64,000 bases of DNA from Dorea sp. AM10-31 (lineage in GTDB: Bacteria; Bacillota; Clostridia; Lachnospirales; Lachnospiraceae): NCBI RefSeq assembly GCF_003435815.1, contig NZ_QTUV01000011.1, positions 1 to 64,000 on the forward strand, read 5' to 3'. Below the pieces are notes generated by a model that was not told the origin of the DNA, did not search any database, and saw only the letters and a program-made list of their open reading frames with translations. This document shows, in pieces, positions 1-7,826 of the stretch (the stretch's first letter is position 1; every line of letters starts with the position of its first letter). Position numbers and translations under genes: made by a program.

Positions 1-70
1 AGCAAGGTGATAGGTAAAGGATGAAGTATTTCTTGTATGCAGTTTTGAAGGTACATAACCTTTATAATAT

Positions 71-142
71 TCCTCGATAGCTCAGTGGTAGAGCATTCGG
101 CTGTTAACCGAAGGGTCGTTGGTTCGAGCCCAACTCGGGGAG
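71..142 (+). tRNA. tRNA-Asn (anticodon GTT)
   Basis: A complete cloverleaf is visible: acceptor stem TCCTCGA pairing with TCGGGGA (one T-G pair), D-arm AGCTCAGTGGTAGAGC, anticodon loop CTGTTAACC with anticodon GTT, and T-arm GGTTCGAGCCC. The discriminator base is G and CCA is not encoded. It reads Asn codons AAC and AAU. The 70 bases before it show no gene; no convincing promoter with correct spacing is seen, so the tRNA may be the last member of a transcript that starts before the window. Confidence 0.96.
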
Positions 143-146
143 TTTG

Positions 147-178
147 AAAACCTGTAAGACTATGGCTTACAGGTTTTT
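147..178 (+). terminator. Intrinsic terminator after tRNA-Asn
   Basis: AAAACCTGTAAG and CTTACAGGTTTT form a perfect 12-bp stem around a 7-base loop, followed by a short T run. It starts four bases after the tRNA. Confidence 0.88.
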
Positions 179-240
179 CTGTTTCTTCCACAACAGCCAG
201 AGGAAACTGTCTGTGCCGGGTTTTGTAATATTATATAAAT

Positions 241-292
241 AAAAAAGATATCTGATAAAGTAACGAGTAATTACAAATCGGATATCTTTTTT
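241..292 (-). terminator. Terminator of the gntR-family gene (bidirectional)
   Basis: AAAAAAGATATCTGAT pairs with ATCGGATATCTTTTTT (one G-T pair) across a 20-base loop. The symmetric A and T runs let it work in both directions. It lies 17 bases beyond the stop codon of the minus-strand regulator. Confidence 0.78.
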
Positions 293-309
293 GTGCTGTA
301 ATATAGTAG

Positions 310-960
310 CTAAATATTGCGCGGACCATTTAAAGCAGCGGATTTTCCTGTACCGAAATGGTCTGCTTTTAATATTGCAAAAGCTTTTTCGTAATTGCCT
401 TTGCGCATGTACTGGATCATCTTCTTGAGGTTATCATTTGTCTTCGGGATTGCCATACCATTTTTAATAGAATACTGTCCGATTCGTACAAGTTCTGTCA
501 GATTATTTTCATAGATGCGGTTGATTCGTTCATTTTCAAAAATACTGATGATCTCCCTGTGCATGGCTGCGTCTGCCAGTTCCCAGTTGTAGAGATCTCC
601 GGCAGCCGCACACATACGCACGACTTTTTCCTCAATACGATAGGAATATTCCTCGTATCTGCCGGATGTGAAGATGAGCTCGAAAGCCGCACCTTCAAAT
701 AATTCACGGATTTGATAAATTTCCGTGATATCCTCATCTGTAATTTCTTTTACCATCATAGATTTGTAATAGTCGGAAACAATCAGACCTTCATTCTGTA
801 GCATCTGGATAGCGGATCGCACAGGACTGCGGCTCATACCAAGTTCTTTTGTAAGTTTTGCTTCCGTCAGAGTCATTCCCGGCGGATAAGTCAGATTCAT
901 AATATTTTCTTTAATAATTGTATAGGCACGATTTGCCAGTGATATATTTTTCTCAGCCAT
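310..960 (-). CDS. GntR-family (FCD/FadR-type) transcriptional regulator
   Basis: A 216-residue repressor-type DNA-binding protein. The N-terminal winged helix (about residues 5-75) carries the typical GntR pattern ending in LGMSRSPVRSAIQMLQNEGLI, followed by an all-helical FCD-like effector domain (about 80-205) with the spaced Glu/Arg/His residues of that family, such as EIYQIRELFEGAAF. The start was set at the ATG preceded by AGAGGTG rather than a farther upstream ATG that lies in the promoter. It is divergent from proC, and TTGTATACAA palindromes occur in its own promoter and downstream of the proC promoter, so autoregulation and control of the divergent transcript are likely. The effector is unknown; FCD proteins usually sense small organic acids. 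Family assignment is firm, target assignment inferred. Confidence 0.88.
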   Translation of the reverse strand: MAEKNISLANRAYTIIKENIMNLTYPPGMTLTEAKLTKELGMSRSPVRSAIQMLQNEGLIVSDYYKSMMVKEITDEDITEIYQIRELFEGAAFELIFTSGRYEEYSYRIEEKVVRMCAAAGDLYNWELADAAMHREIISIFENERINRIYENNLTELVRIGQYSIKNGMAIPKTNDNLKKMIQYMRKGNYEKAFAILKADHFGTGKSAALNGPRNI

Positions 961-1013
961 TATACACCTCTTCGTTGTTGTAAGAGTCGTTAATAAATTA
1001 TATATAATTATAA

Positions 1014-1052
1014 TTGTATACAAATTATAACGATTTTTAGCGCAAAATTCAA
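1014..1052 (-). promoter_or_regulatory. Promoter and operator of the gntR-family gene
   Basis: Read on the minus strand: -35 TTGAAT (1052-1047), 17-base spacer, -10 TATAAT (1029-1024), immediately followed by the perfect palindrome TTGTATACAA (1023-1014). The palindrome sits where a bound repressor would block initiation. Confidence 0.7.
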
Positions 1053-1073
1053 TATTAAAATTAAAAAATAGTG

Positions 1074-1102
1074 TTGACTTTTATAGAAAGTAGTGTTATA
1101 GT
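1074..1102 (+). promoter_or_regulatory. Sigma-A type promoter toward proC
   Basis: TTGACT at 1074-1079, a 17-base spacer and TATAGT at 1097-1102. It faces proC and lies 45 bases from the opposing gntR promoter. Confidence 0.7.
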
Positions 1103-1117
1103 CACCATAGAAACAAG

Positions 1118-1146
1118 TTGTATACAAATTTGCGAAATGTATACCA
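1118..1146 (+). promoter_or_regulatory. Putative GntR operator pair downstream of the proC promoter
   Basis: TTGTATACAA at 1118-1127 is identical to the palindrome in the gntR promoter. A second, weaker copy ATGTATACCA (8 of 10 matches) follows at 1137-1146. Both lie just downstream of the start region set by the TTGACT/TATAGT promoter, a roadblock position. Confidence 0.62.
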
Positions 1147-1358
1147 TTTTTTTCTTTGAAACCATTTCACATTTAAGGAAAGCAGACAGCGATAGCTTCT
1201 GCAAGTACAGGATTATATTGTGGATCATAGAGAAGATATGAGGAATTATATCATTTGAAAAAGTGAAGGATACGAGGAAGCATATAATTTAAGAAGAGAA
1301 GTGAGAGATATAAGAAGGGAAATGGAACATAACCGCAGGAAAAAGGAAGGTATTTATA
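1147..1358 (+). other. Long untranslated leader of proC
   Basis: About 210 bases between the operator region and proC. It is purine-rich, with repeated AGAAG/GAGGAA-like runs, and holds no ORF with a ribosome site. No T-box, known riboswitch fold or terminator-like hairpin was recognised. The proC ribosome site AAGGAAGG lies at its end. Confidence 0.5.
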
Positions 1359-2153
1359 ATGAAATTAGGATTTATCGGAACAGGCAATATGGCTTCAGCA
1401 ATCATGGGTGGAGTAATTAAAAAAAATATTTTCCCGGCAGAGGAGATTATCGGAGCAGATTTATTTGCACCGGGACGAGAGAGAGTAAAAGAGCAGTTTG
1501 GAATTAACGTTACAGATAGTAATAAAGAAGTTATTGAAAAAGCAGAAGTTGTAATCTTATCTGTAAAACCACAGTTTTATGCAGATGTAATCGCTGAGAT
1601 CAAAGATATTGTAAAACCGGAGCAGTTAATCATTACAATCGCACCAGGTAAGACATTAACATGGCTTGCTGATCAGTTTGGAAAAGCTGTGAAGATCACA
1701 CGTACAATGCCGAATACACCGGCTATGGTTGGAGAAGGTATGACAGCAGCATGCCCGAACGAGCATATGACGGAAGAAGAGATTGCATATGTGAAGACAA
1801 TTCTGGAAAGCTTCAGCAGAGTAGAAGTTGTACCGGAGAAATTGATGGATGCAGTAACAGCAGTCAGCGGAAGCTCACCGGCATATGTATATATGATGAT
1901 TGAAGCTATGGCAGATGCAGCAGTTTCTGGTGGAATGCCAAGACCGCAGGCATACAAATTTGCAGCACAGGCTGTTCTCGGAAGTGCGAAGATGGTACTT
2001 GAGACAGGTAAACATCCAGGAGAATTAAAAGATATGGTATGCTCACCGGCAGGAACAACAATTGAGGCCGTACGTACTCTGGAAGAACTTGGTTTCAGAA
2101 GCTCTATTATCGAAGCAATGAAAGTTTGCGAAGAAGTATCTAAGAGCATGTAA
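1359..2153 (+). CDS. proC: Pyrroline-5-carboxylate reductase
   Basis: A 264-residue cytosolic enzyme that reduces 1-pyrroline-5-carboxylate to L-proline with NAD(P)H, the last step of proline synthesis. The N-terminal Rossmann motif GFIGTGNMASAIMGG (residues 4-18) binds the cofactor. The C-terminal dimerisation domain carries the family signature around AVTAVSGSSPAYVYMMIEA and the later PGELKDMVCSPAGTTIEAV stretch. Length matches the family. The start follows AAGGAAGG. It has no proA/proB neighbours; it stands alone behind a promoter with GntR-type operators. A dispersed repeat begins at its stop codon and a terminator follows. Confidence 0.96.
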   Translation: MKLGFIGTGNMASAIMGGVIKKNIFPAEEIIGADLFAPGRERVKEQFGINVTDSNKEVIEKAEVVILSVKPQFYADVIAEIKDIVKPEQLIITIAPGKTLTWLADQFGKAVKITRTMPNTPAMVGEGMTAACPNEHMTEEEIAYVKTILESFSRVEVVPEKLMDAVTAVSGSSPAYVYMMIEAMADAAVSGGMPRPQAYKFAAQAVLGSAKMVLETGKHPGELKDMVCSPAGTTIEAVRTLEELGFRSSIIEAMKVCEEVSKSM

Positions 2154-2240
2154 TGATGCCAGGGGCTATAAACTAAAAACATGATGCACTTGCAGATGAG
2201 TGGCTTAGGTCAACTTTTGAATCTAACATCATGTAATATA
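2152..2240 (+). repeat. Dispersed repeat, copy A (ATGATGCCAGGGGC family)
   Basis: Starting at the proC stop codon, ATGATGCCAGGGGC and, about 35 bases on, GATGCACTTGCAGATGAGTGG match the reverse complement of the right half of the longer copy at 52861-53030 (about 17 of 20 in the second block). The end carries CATCATG, an imperfect inverse of the beginning. It does not look coding. Confidence 0.55.
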
Positions 2241-2278
2241 GAACCTTCTTAAGTTGAGGATTAAAAAGAATATCGGGG

Positions 2279-2326
2279 AAAAAGCAACTGTTTTGCGAAG
2301 TATAATCGTGAGGCAGTTGCTTTTTT
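2279..2326 (+). terminator. Intrinsic terminator after proC
   Basis: AAAAAGCAACTG and CAGTTGCTTTTTT form a stem with a long (about 23-base) loop and a T run. It closes the proC unit after the repeat. The rest of the 2154-2568 stretch holds only the repeat, this terminator and the next promoter. Confidence 0.75.
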
Positions 2327-2469
2327 GTGTATGAAATATACTAATCGAGTAGGGAATGCCTGCTCGATTTAAGGCTACGAGGAAAATGCATGAACTTGTG
2401 CGGATGAATTTGTGTAAGCGAGTTGTATATAATGATTGGAAATTTCCATAATAATTTTCGCAAAATATA

Positions 2470-2497
2470 TTGACAGAACTGTAAGCAGGAGTATAAT
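2470..2497 (+). promoter_or_regulatory. Promoter of the HMA / P-type ATPase operon
   Basis: A consensus TTGACA at 2470-2475, a 16-base spacer and a consensus TATAAT at 2492-2497, about 70 bases before the HMA gene. So strong a promoter suggests that expression is set by repression. Confidence 0.78.
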
Positions 2498-2506
2498 AAA
2501 AACAAA

Positions 2507-2528
2507 CATATGAATAACTGTTCATATG
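2507..2528 (+). promoter_or_regulatory. ArsR/SmtB-type operator upstream of the HMA / ATPase operon
   Basis: CATATGAA and TTCATATG flank a 6-base centre TAACTG, giving a near-perfect 22-bp dyad about ten bases after the -10. On the minus strand its core reads TGAACAGTTATTCA, which matches the 12-2-12 type operators known for SmtB-family zinc and cadmium repressors. No ArsR gene is adjacent; the candidate regulator is encoded at 27883-28242. Confidence 0.72.
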
Positions 2529-2568
2529 ATAAAACGAAAATAAGGGATATTTAAAGGAGAACAAAATT

Positions 2569-2787
2569 ATGAAAAAAACTTACAAAATCGATGTTGACTG
2601 TGCAAACTGTGCAAACAAAATGGAAGATGCAGCAAAGAAAACAGCAGGAGTGAAAGATGCAACTGTCAACTTTATGGCATTAAAGATGATCGTTGAATTT
2701 GAAGAAGGTCAGGATCCGAAAGCTGTTATGCCAGAAGTTCTGAAAAACTGTAAGAAAGTAGAAGATGACTGCGAGATATTTTTATAA
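2569..2787 (+). CDS. Heavy-metal-associated (HMA) domain protein
   Basis: A 72-residue soluble metallochaperone-like protein made of a single ferredoxin-like HMA fold. The metal site is CANC (Cys11 and Cys14) in IDVDCANCANKMEDAA, replacing the MxCxxC of copper chaperones by DCxxC; that Asp-Cys pattern is usual in zinc/cadmium HMA domains. The following P-type ATPase has no N-terminal HMA domain, so this protein may supply it in trans. A second Cys (CKKVEDDC) near the C-terminus could add a ligand. It starts after AAAGGAG and is 57 bases upstream of the ATPase start, in one operon. Confidence 0.85.
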   Translation: MKKTYKIDVDCANCANKMEDAAKKTAGVKDATVNFMALKMIVEFEEGQDPKAVMPEVLKNCKKVEDDCEIFL

Positions 2788-2844
2788 GATTTCGGTGGGA
2801 AGATTATAAAATAAGATTTGCAAGTATTATTGGGAGGTCCGGTA

Positions 2845-4713
2845 ATGAATAAGAAGCAGAAAAAAGTATTTATCAGAATTATTATTGCATTTGCATTAAT
2901 CATTATGCTGAAATGGATTCCGGTAGAAGGATATGTAAGATTTGCACTGTATATGGTTCCGTATCTTGTCATTGGCTATGATATTTTGAGAAAAGCCGGG
3001 AAGGGAATCTTGAACAGACAGGTCTTTGATGAAAATTTCCTGATGGCAGTAGCGACAGTTGGTGCCATTGCACTGGGAGATTATACTGAAGGTGTATCCG
3101 TTATGCTTTTCTATCAGATCGGTGAGTTGTTCCAGAGCTATGCAGTTGGTAAGAGCCGCCGTAATATCAGTGAACTGATGGATATTCGCCCGGACTATGC
3201 AAATATCGAAAAAGATGGACAGTTAGAACAGGTAGATCCGGATGAAGTTGAAGTAGGAACGACAATCGTGGTACAGTCCGGAGAAAAGGTACCAATCGAT
3301 GGTGTGATCCTGGAAGGAAGTTCCACTCTTAATACAAGTGCACTGACAGGAGAAAGCCTTCCGCGCGAAGTGAAGGCGGGAGATGAGATCATCAGCGGAT
3401 GTATTAACATGACAGGTGTACTTAAAATATGTACAACGAAAGAATTTGGAGAATCTACAGTATCAAAGATCCTGGAACTGGTGGAAAATTCAAGCTCCAG
3501 AAAATCAAGATCCGAGAACTTTATTTCAAAATTTGCTAAATATTATACACCTGCAGTTTGCTACGGTGCGCTGGCACTTGCAGTTCTGCCACCTCTGGTA
3601 AGAATGACTGCTCTGGGACTTGCACCAGAATGGGGAGACTGGATTTATCGTGCACTTACATTCCTTGTAATCAGTTGTCCGTGCGCATTGGTAATCAGTA
3701 TTCCGCTTAGTTTCTTTGCCGGTATTGGCGGAGCAAGTAATCAGGGGATTCTGGTAAAGGGTTCTAACTATCTGGAGACACTCGCTTCTACAAAATATGT
3801 AGTATTTGATAAAACAGGTACAATGACGCAGGGAGTGTTTGAAGTCAGTGGTGTACATCATAATGAGATGGATGCAGAGAAGCTCCTGGAATATGCAGCG
3901 CTGGCAGAGTGCTCATCCTCACATCCGATCAGTAAGAGCTTACAGAAGGCTTATGGAAAGTCGATTGACCGTAACCGTGTGACAGATATTGAAGAGATTG
4001 GTGGAAATGGAGTAACTGCCAAAGTAGATGGAATCTTGGTTGCAGCAGGAAATGTGAAACTTATGAAGAAACTTGGAATCTCCTATATGGATTGCCACAG
4101 TGTGGGAACGATTGTCCATATGGCAGTTGACGGTAAATATGCAGGTCATATTCTTATTTCTGACTTGATCAAACCACATGCAGCACAGGCAATAGCAGAG
4201 TTAAAGCGTGCAGGTGTTAAGAAAACGGTTATGCTGACCGGAGATGCTAAAAACGTAGCAGAGCAGGTGGCAGAAGAACTTGGGATCCAGGAAGTACACA
4301 GCGAATTACTGCCAGCCGACAAAGTAGCAAAAGTTGAAGAACTGTTGAAACAGAAGACAGAAAAAGAAAAGCTTGCATTTGTCGGCGACGGAATCAATGA
4401 TGCACCGGTACTTTCCAGAGCAGATATCGGTATTGCAATGGGTGCGCTTGGTTCAGATGCAGCAATTGAAGCGGCAGATATTGTGCTGATGGATGATGAT
4501 CCGCTGAAAATTTCAAAGGCGATCAAAATTGCAAGAAAATGTATTCGAATTGTTTATCAGAATATTTATTTCGCACTTGGAATCAAGGGAATTTGTCTGC
4601 TTCTCGGAGCAATCGGTGTTGCAAATATGTGGATGGCTATTTTCGCAGACGTAGGAGTTATGGTGATTGCCGTATTAAATGCGATCCGCGCATTGTTTGT
4701 GAAAAATATATAA
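2845..4713 (+). CDS. P1B-type heavy-metal (Zn/Cd/Pb) translocating ATPase
   Basis: A 622-residue membrane pump that exports soft divalent metals at the cost of ATP. Visible elements: an actuator TGES motif (LTGESLPREV), the metal-site CPC in SCPCALVISIP (about 278-280), the phosphorylation site DKTGT (Asp322), the nucleotide-binding HP in SSSHPIS, and GDGINDAP (about 514). In the last membrane helices the N-x7-K and ADVG residues typical of the ZntA/CadA (P1B-2) class are present, so Zn/Cd/Pb is more likely than copper. No N-terminal HMA domain is fused. The ATG preceded by GGGAGG was chosen over an upstream in-frame TTG. It shares an operon with the free HMA protein and has an ArsR-type operator in the promoter. 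Confidence 0.92.
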   Translation: MNKKQKKVFIRIIIAFALIIMLKWIPVEGYVRFALYMVPYLVIGYDILRKAGKGILNRQVFDENFLMAVATVGAIALGDYTEGVSVMLFYQIGELFQSYAVGKSRRNISELMDIRPDYANIEKDGQLEQVDPDEVEVGTTIVVQSGEKVPIDGVILEGSSTLNTSALTGESLPREVKAGDEIISGCINMTGVLKICTTKEFGESTVSKILELVENSSSRKSRSENFISKFAKYYTPAVCYGALALAVLPPLVRMTALGLAPEWGDWIYRALTFLVISCPCALVISIPLSFFAGIGGASNQGILVKGSNYLETLASTKYVVFDKTGTMTQGVFEVSGVHHNEMDAEKLLEYAALAECSSSHPISKSLQKAYGKSIDRNRVTDIEEIGGNGVTAKVDGILVAAGNVKLMKKLGISYMDCHSVGTIVHMAVDGKYAGHILISDLIKPHAAQAIAELKRAGVKKTVMLTGDAKNVAEQVAEELGIQEVHSELLPADKVAKVEELLKQKTEKEKLAFVGDGINDAPVLSRADIGIAMGALGSDAAIEAADIVLMDDDPLKISKAIKIARKCIRIVYQNIYFALGIKGICLLLGAIGVANMWMAIFADVGVMVIAVLNAIRALFVKNI

Positions 4714-4756
4714 TACTCGCTTCAAATATAAGTATAAAATCGTATAATAAAAAAGA

Positions 4757-4794
4757 AGTGATAACACAAATGTTCTTGTGTTATCGCTTTTTTT
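4757..4794 (+). terminator. Intrinsic terminator after the P-type ATPase gene
   Basis: AGTGATAACACAA pairs with TTGTGTTATCGCT (one wobble) around a 6-base loop, followed by seven T. The next 160 bases hold no recognisable gene. Confidence 0.92.
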
Positions 4795-4956
4795 ATATTA
4801 AAAATGCCATAGTACCAAGAAAAAACTGCGGCGGCAGATTTCTGATTTTGATGTAACATCCGGAAAATGTTGAAAATTCTTTGGCTTTTGCATGACTAAG
4901 TTATAATGACATTGATAGATGACACGGCTATTGAGAAAATATAATCAATAAAAATA

Positions 4957-4990
4957 TTGACAGAAAAGATAAATTAGCATAAACTAACTA
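4957..4990 (+). promoter_or_regulatory. feo promoter with DtxR-type operator over the -10
   Basis: TTGACA at 4957-4962, a 17-base spacer and TAAACT at 4980-4985. TTAGCATAAACTAACTA (4974-4990) covers the -10 and matches 16 of 17 bases of the site at 8482-8498. TTAG-N6-CTAA is the half-site layout of DtxR/IdeR iron-dependent repressors. The DtxR-like gene lies in the same locus. Confidence 0.75.
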
Positions 4991-4998
4991 AAGTAAAA

Positions 4999-5013
4999 TG
5001 AAAACGTTTATCA
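4999..5013 (+). promoter_or_regulatory. Fur-like box in the feo leader
   Basis: TGAAAACGTTTATCA agrees at 11 of 14 positions with the 7-1-7 Fur consensus TGATAAT-N-ATTATCA. A better copy lies at the same relative distance from the second DtxR-type promoter (8508-8522). Confidence 0.5.
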
Positions 5014-5038
5014 TTAATATGTAGAAGGAAGGGGTAAG

Positions 5039-5251
5039 ATGATGCCGTTAGCAATGGTAAAACCAGGTGAAGAATGTACAATTAAAAAAATTGGTGGAAA
5101 AGAAGAGACACGCCGGTTTTTGGAAAACCTTGGATTTGTAGTCGGAGGTATTGTAACGGTCGTGTCGGAAGTCGGAGGTAATCTGATCATTAATGTGAAA
5201 GATTCCAGAGTTGCCCTCGGTAAAGATATGGCAAATAAAATCATGGTATAA
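5039..5251 (+). CDS. feoA: FeoA family ferrous iron transport accessory protein (first copy)
   Basis: A 70-residue SH3-like FeoA protein, a small cytosolic partner thought to modulate the FeoB channel. The family pattern is clear: MVKPGEECTIKKIGG at the start, the RRFLENLGFVVGGIVTVVSEVGGNLIINVKDSRVALG body (quoted by its ends: RRFLENLGF to SRVALG) and the closing MANKIMV. It is the first gene behind an iron-type promoter and is followed 68 bases later by a second feoA and then feoB. Two adjacent ATGs (5039 and 5042) are possible starts after AAGGAAGGGG. Confidence 0.92.
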   Translation: MMPLAMVKPGEECTIKKIGGKEETRRFLENLGFVVGGIVTVVSEVGGNLIINVKDSRVALGKDMANKIMV

Positions 5252-5319
5252 TGCATGAAGCTCGTTCCGAAGGAACATAAAAAGATAACAATAAAGGTAT
5301 GAAAGAAGGGATTAAGGGA

Positions 5320-5541
5320 ATGAAAACTCTGAAAGATGTAGCCGTTGGGAAGACTGTCAAAGTTGCAAAGCTTACTGGTACTGGTCCGGTAAAAAGAAGA
5401 ATCATGGACATGGGTATTACAAAAGGTGTTGAGATCTTTGTAAGAAAAGTTGCACCGCTTGGTGATCCGGTCGAGGTAACTGTAAGAGGATATGAACTGT
5501 CCTTAAGGAAAGTAGATGCCGAAATGATTGAGGTAGAATAA
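5320..5541 (+). CDS. feoA: FeoA family ferrous iron transport accessory protein (second copy)
   Basis: A 73-residue SH3-like FeoA protein distinct from its upstream neighbour: MKTLKDVAVGKTVKVAKL, then GPVKRRIMDMGITKGVEIFV and PLGDPVEVTVRGYELSLRK, which fit the FeoA consensus more closely than the first copy. The ATG at 5320 is favoured because AGAAGGG lies nine bases upstream; an in-frame ATG at 5299 would add seven residues. Two different FeoA proteins before FeoB is a common clostridial arrangement, probably for a heteromeric FeoA-FeoB complex. Confidence 0.93.
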   Translation: MKTLKDVAVGKTVKVAKLTGTGPVKRRIMDMGITKGVEIFVRKVAPLGDPVEVTVRGYELSLRKVDAEMIEVE

Positions 5542-5619
5542 ATTTTTAACCAGTAGTTAGCAGATGCTAACAAGACAGGCGAAACAAGCAGAAAGCAATA
5601 ATTAATGAAGGAGAAAAAT

Positions 5620-7803
5620 ATGTCAGTAAAAATTGCGCTTGCAGGTAATCCGAATAGCGGTAAGACAACATTATTTAACGCACTGACTGGTTCCAATCAG
5701 TTTGTTGGTAACTGGCCGGGAGTTACAGTAGAGAAAAAGGAAGGTAAGTTAAAAGGACATAAAGATGTTGTAATCATGGACTTGCCGGGTATTTATTCAT
5801 TATCTCCATATACACTGGAGGAAGTCGTAGCAAGGAACTATCTGATCGGTGAGAGACCGGATGCGATCATCAATATTGTAGATGGTACAAATATTGAGAG
5901 AAACTTATATCTGTCTACACAGATCATGGAACTGGGAATCCCGGTTGTTATGGCAATCAACATGATGGACATTCTTGCTAAGACAGGAGATAAAATCCAT
6001 CTTGACAAATTAAAAGAAAAACTTGGATGCGATGTAGTTGAGATTTCTGCATTAAAGGGAACAGGAATCAAAGCAGCAGCAGAGCAAGCTGTTAAACTTG
6101 CTAACCAGAAGAGTGCAGGGGCACCGGTTCACGAATTTTCAACAAAAGCTGAGAGTGTGATCGAGCAGGTTGAAGGAAAGCTTTCAGGAATCGTATCTGA
6201 TGATCAGAAGAGATTCTTTGCAATCAAACTTCTGGAGAAGGATGACAAGATTCAGACACAGATGAAACAGACAGTTGATGTTTCTTCTGAAATTAAAGAA
6301 CTGGAAGATGCATTTGATGACGATACAGAAAGTATCATCACAAATGAGAGATATGTATACATTTCTTCTATTATCGGAGAGTGTGTTACAAAAGCGAAAA
6401 AAGGTGAGAAGCTTACAACATCTGATAAAATTGACCGTATCGTTACAAACAGATGGCTTGCGCTTCCAATCTTCGCAGTCATCATGTATGCAGTATATTA
6501 TGTATCTATTTCAACACTTGGTGGAATTTTAACAGACTGGACAAATGATAAACTGTTTGCTGAGTGGATCGTTCCGGCAGCACAGAGCTTCTTTGAAGGA
6601 ATTGGCTGCGCAGACTGGTTAACGGGTCTTATCGTTGACGGTATCATTTCCGGTGTCGGTGCCGTACTTGGTTTCGTACCGCAGATGTTAGTTCTGTTTT
6701 TCTTCCTTGCAATCTTAGAGTCTTGTGGATACATGGCACGTGTTGCATTTATCATGGACAGAATCTTCCGTAAATTCGGTCTTTCCGGAAAATCTTTCAT
6801 CCCGATGCTGATCGGTACAGGATGTGGAGTCCCTGGAGTAATGGCTTCTCGTACAATTGAGAACGACAGAGACCGTAAGATGACAATTATGACAACAACA
6901 TTTATCCCATGTGGAGCTAAACTTCCGATCATTGCCCTGATCGCAGGTGCGCTGTTCAGAAATGCTTCATGGGTTGCACCAAGTGCATATTTTGTAGGAA
7001 TCGCGGCAATTATCTGTTCAGGTATCATGCTGAAGAAGACAAAAATGTTTGCCGGTGAGCCGGCACCGTTCGTAATGGAGCTGCCTGCTTATCATATGCC
7101 TACAGCAGGAAATGTATTAAGAAGTATGTGGGAGCGTGGATGGTCTTTCATCAAAAAAGCTGGTACGATTATCACACTTTCAACTATCGTTGTTTGGTTC
7201 TTATTGAACTTCGGATGGACAAACGGACACTTTGGAATGTTGAACTTTGACGGACTTGAGGGAGCAGCACTGGAAGCAGCTCAGGCTCAGTGTGTTCTTG
7301 CTAAGATCGGAAACTTGATCGCATGGATCTTCGCACCACTTGGATGGGGTAACTGGAAAATGGCAGTCGCAGCTATCACAGGTCTTGTAGCAAAAGAGAA
7401 CGTAGTAGGTACATTCGGACAGTTATTCGGATTTGCAGAAGTTGCAGAAGACGGAAAAGAAATCTGGGGATCACTTGCAAACAGCATGACTCAGATTGCA
7501 GCTTATTCCTTCCTCGTATTCAACCTTCTATGTGCACCTTGCTTCGCAGCAATGGGAGCTATTAAGAGAGAGATGAACAACATTAAATGGTTCTGGTTCG
7601 CAATCGGATACCAGTGCATCCTCGCTTATCTTGTATCTCTGTGTATTTATCAGTTCGGTACCCTGGCAACAGGCGGTGGATTCGGAATCGGTGTAGTAGT
7701 AGCAATCCTGATTGTGATCGGATTCTTATACATGCTCTTCCGTCCATACAAAGAGAGCCAGACTTTAAATGTTAATATCAAGACTACAGCAAAAGCAAAA
7801 TAA
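5620..7803 (+). CDS. feoB: Ferrous iron transport protein B
   Basis: A 727-residue inner-membrane Fe(II) transporter. The N-terminal G domain has G1 GNPNSGKT (residues 9-16), G2 in NWPGVTVEKKEGK, G3 DLPGIYSLSPY, G4 NMMD and G5 EISALKG, then a helical GDI-like region to about residue 270. The membrane part contains two Gate-type repeats; GTGCGVPG and the later CAPCFAA carry conserved cysteines. The ATG at 5620 has AAGGAG six bases upstream, whereas an in-frame ATG at 5605 overlaps that ribosome site. It ends in a strong terminator. Confidence 0.97.
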   Translation: MSVKIALAGNPNSGKTTLFNALTGSNQFVGNWPGVTVEKKEGKLKGHKDVVIMDLPGIYSLSPYTLEEVVARNYLIGERPDAIINIVDGTNIERNLYLSTQIMELGIPVVMAINMMDILAKTGDKIHLDKLKEKLGCDVVEISALKGTGIKAAAEQAVKLANQKSAGAPVHEFSTKAESVIEQVEGKLSGIVSDDQKRFFAIKLLEKDDKIQTQMKQTVDVSSEIKELEDAFDDDTESIITNERYVYISSIIGECVTKAKKGEKLTTSDKIDRIVTNRWLALPIFAVIMYAVYYVSISTLGGILTDWTNDKLFAEWIVPAAQSFFEGIGCADWLTGLIVDGIISGVGAVLGFVPQMLVLFFFLAILESCGYMARVAFIMDRIFRKFGLSGKSFIPMLIGTGCGVPGVMASRTIENDRDRKMTIMTTTFIPCGAKLPIIALIAGALFRNASWVAPSAYFVGIAAIICSGIMLKKTKMFAGEPAPFVMELPAYHMPTAGNVLRSMWERGWSFIKKAGTIITLSTIVVWFLLNFGWTNGHFGMLNFDGLEGAALEAAQAQCVLAKIGNLIAWIFAPLGWGNWKMAVAAITGLVAKENVVGTFGQLFGFAEVAEDGKEIWGSLANSMTQIAAYSFLVFNLLCAPCFAAMGAIKREMNNIKWFWFAIGYQCILAYLVSLCIYQFGTLATGGGFGIGVVVAILIVIGFLYMLFRPYKESQTLNVNIKTTAKAK

Positions 7804-7826
7804 GCCATAGGTATACATACGTCTAA

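Noticed and set aside
1..70. Promoter for tRNA-Asn (TTGAAG near 45, TATAAT at 63-68)
   Set aside because: The spacer would be only 12 bases; TTGTAT farther upstream gives 24. Not supported.
2229..2564. Minus-strand ORF of 111 codons between proC and the HMA gene
   Set aside because: It covers a terminator, a strong plus-strand promoter and an operator, has no ribosome site and its composition is low-complexity Phe/Tyr.
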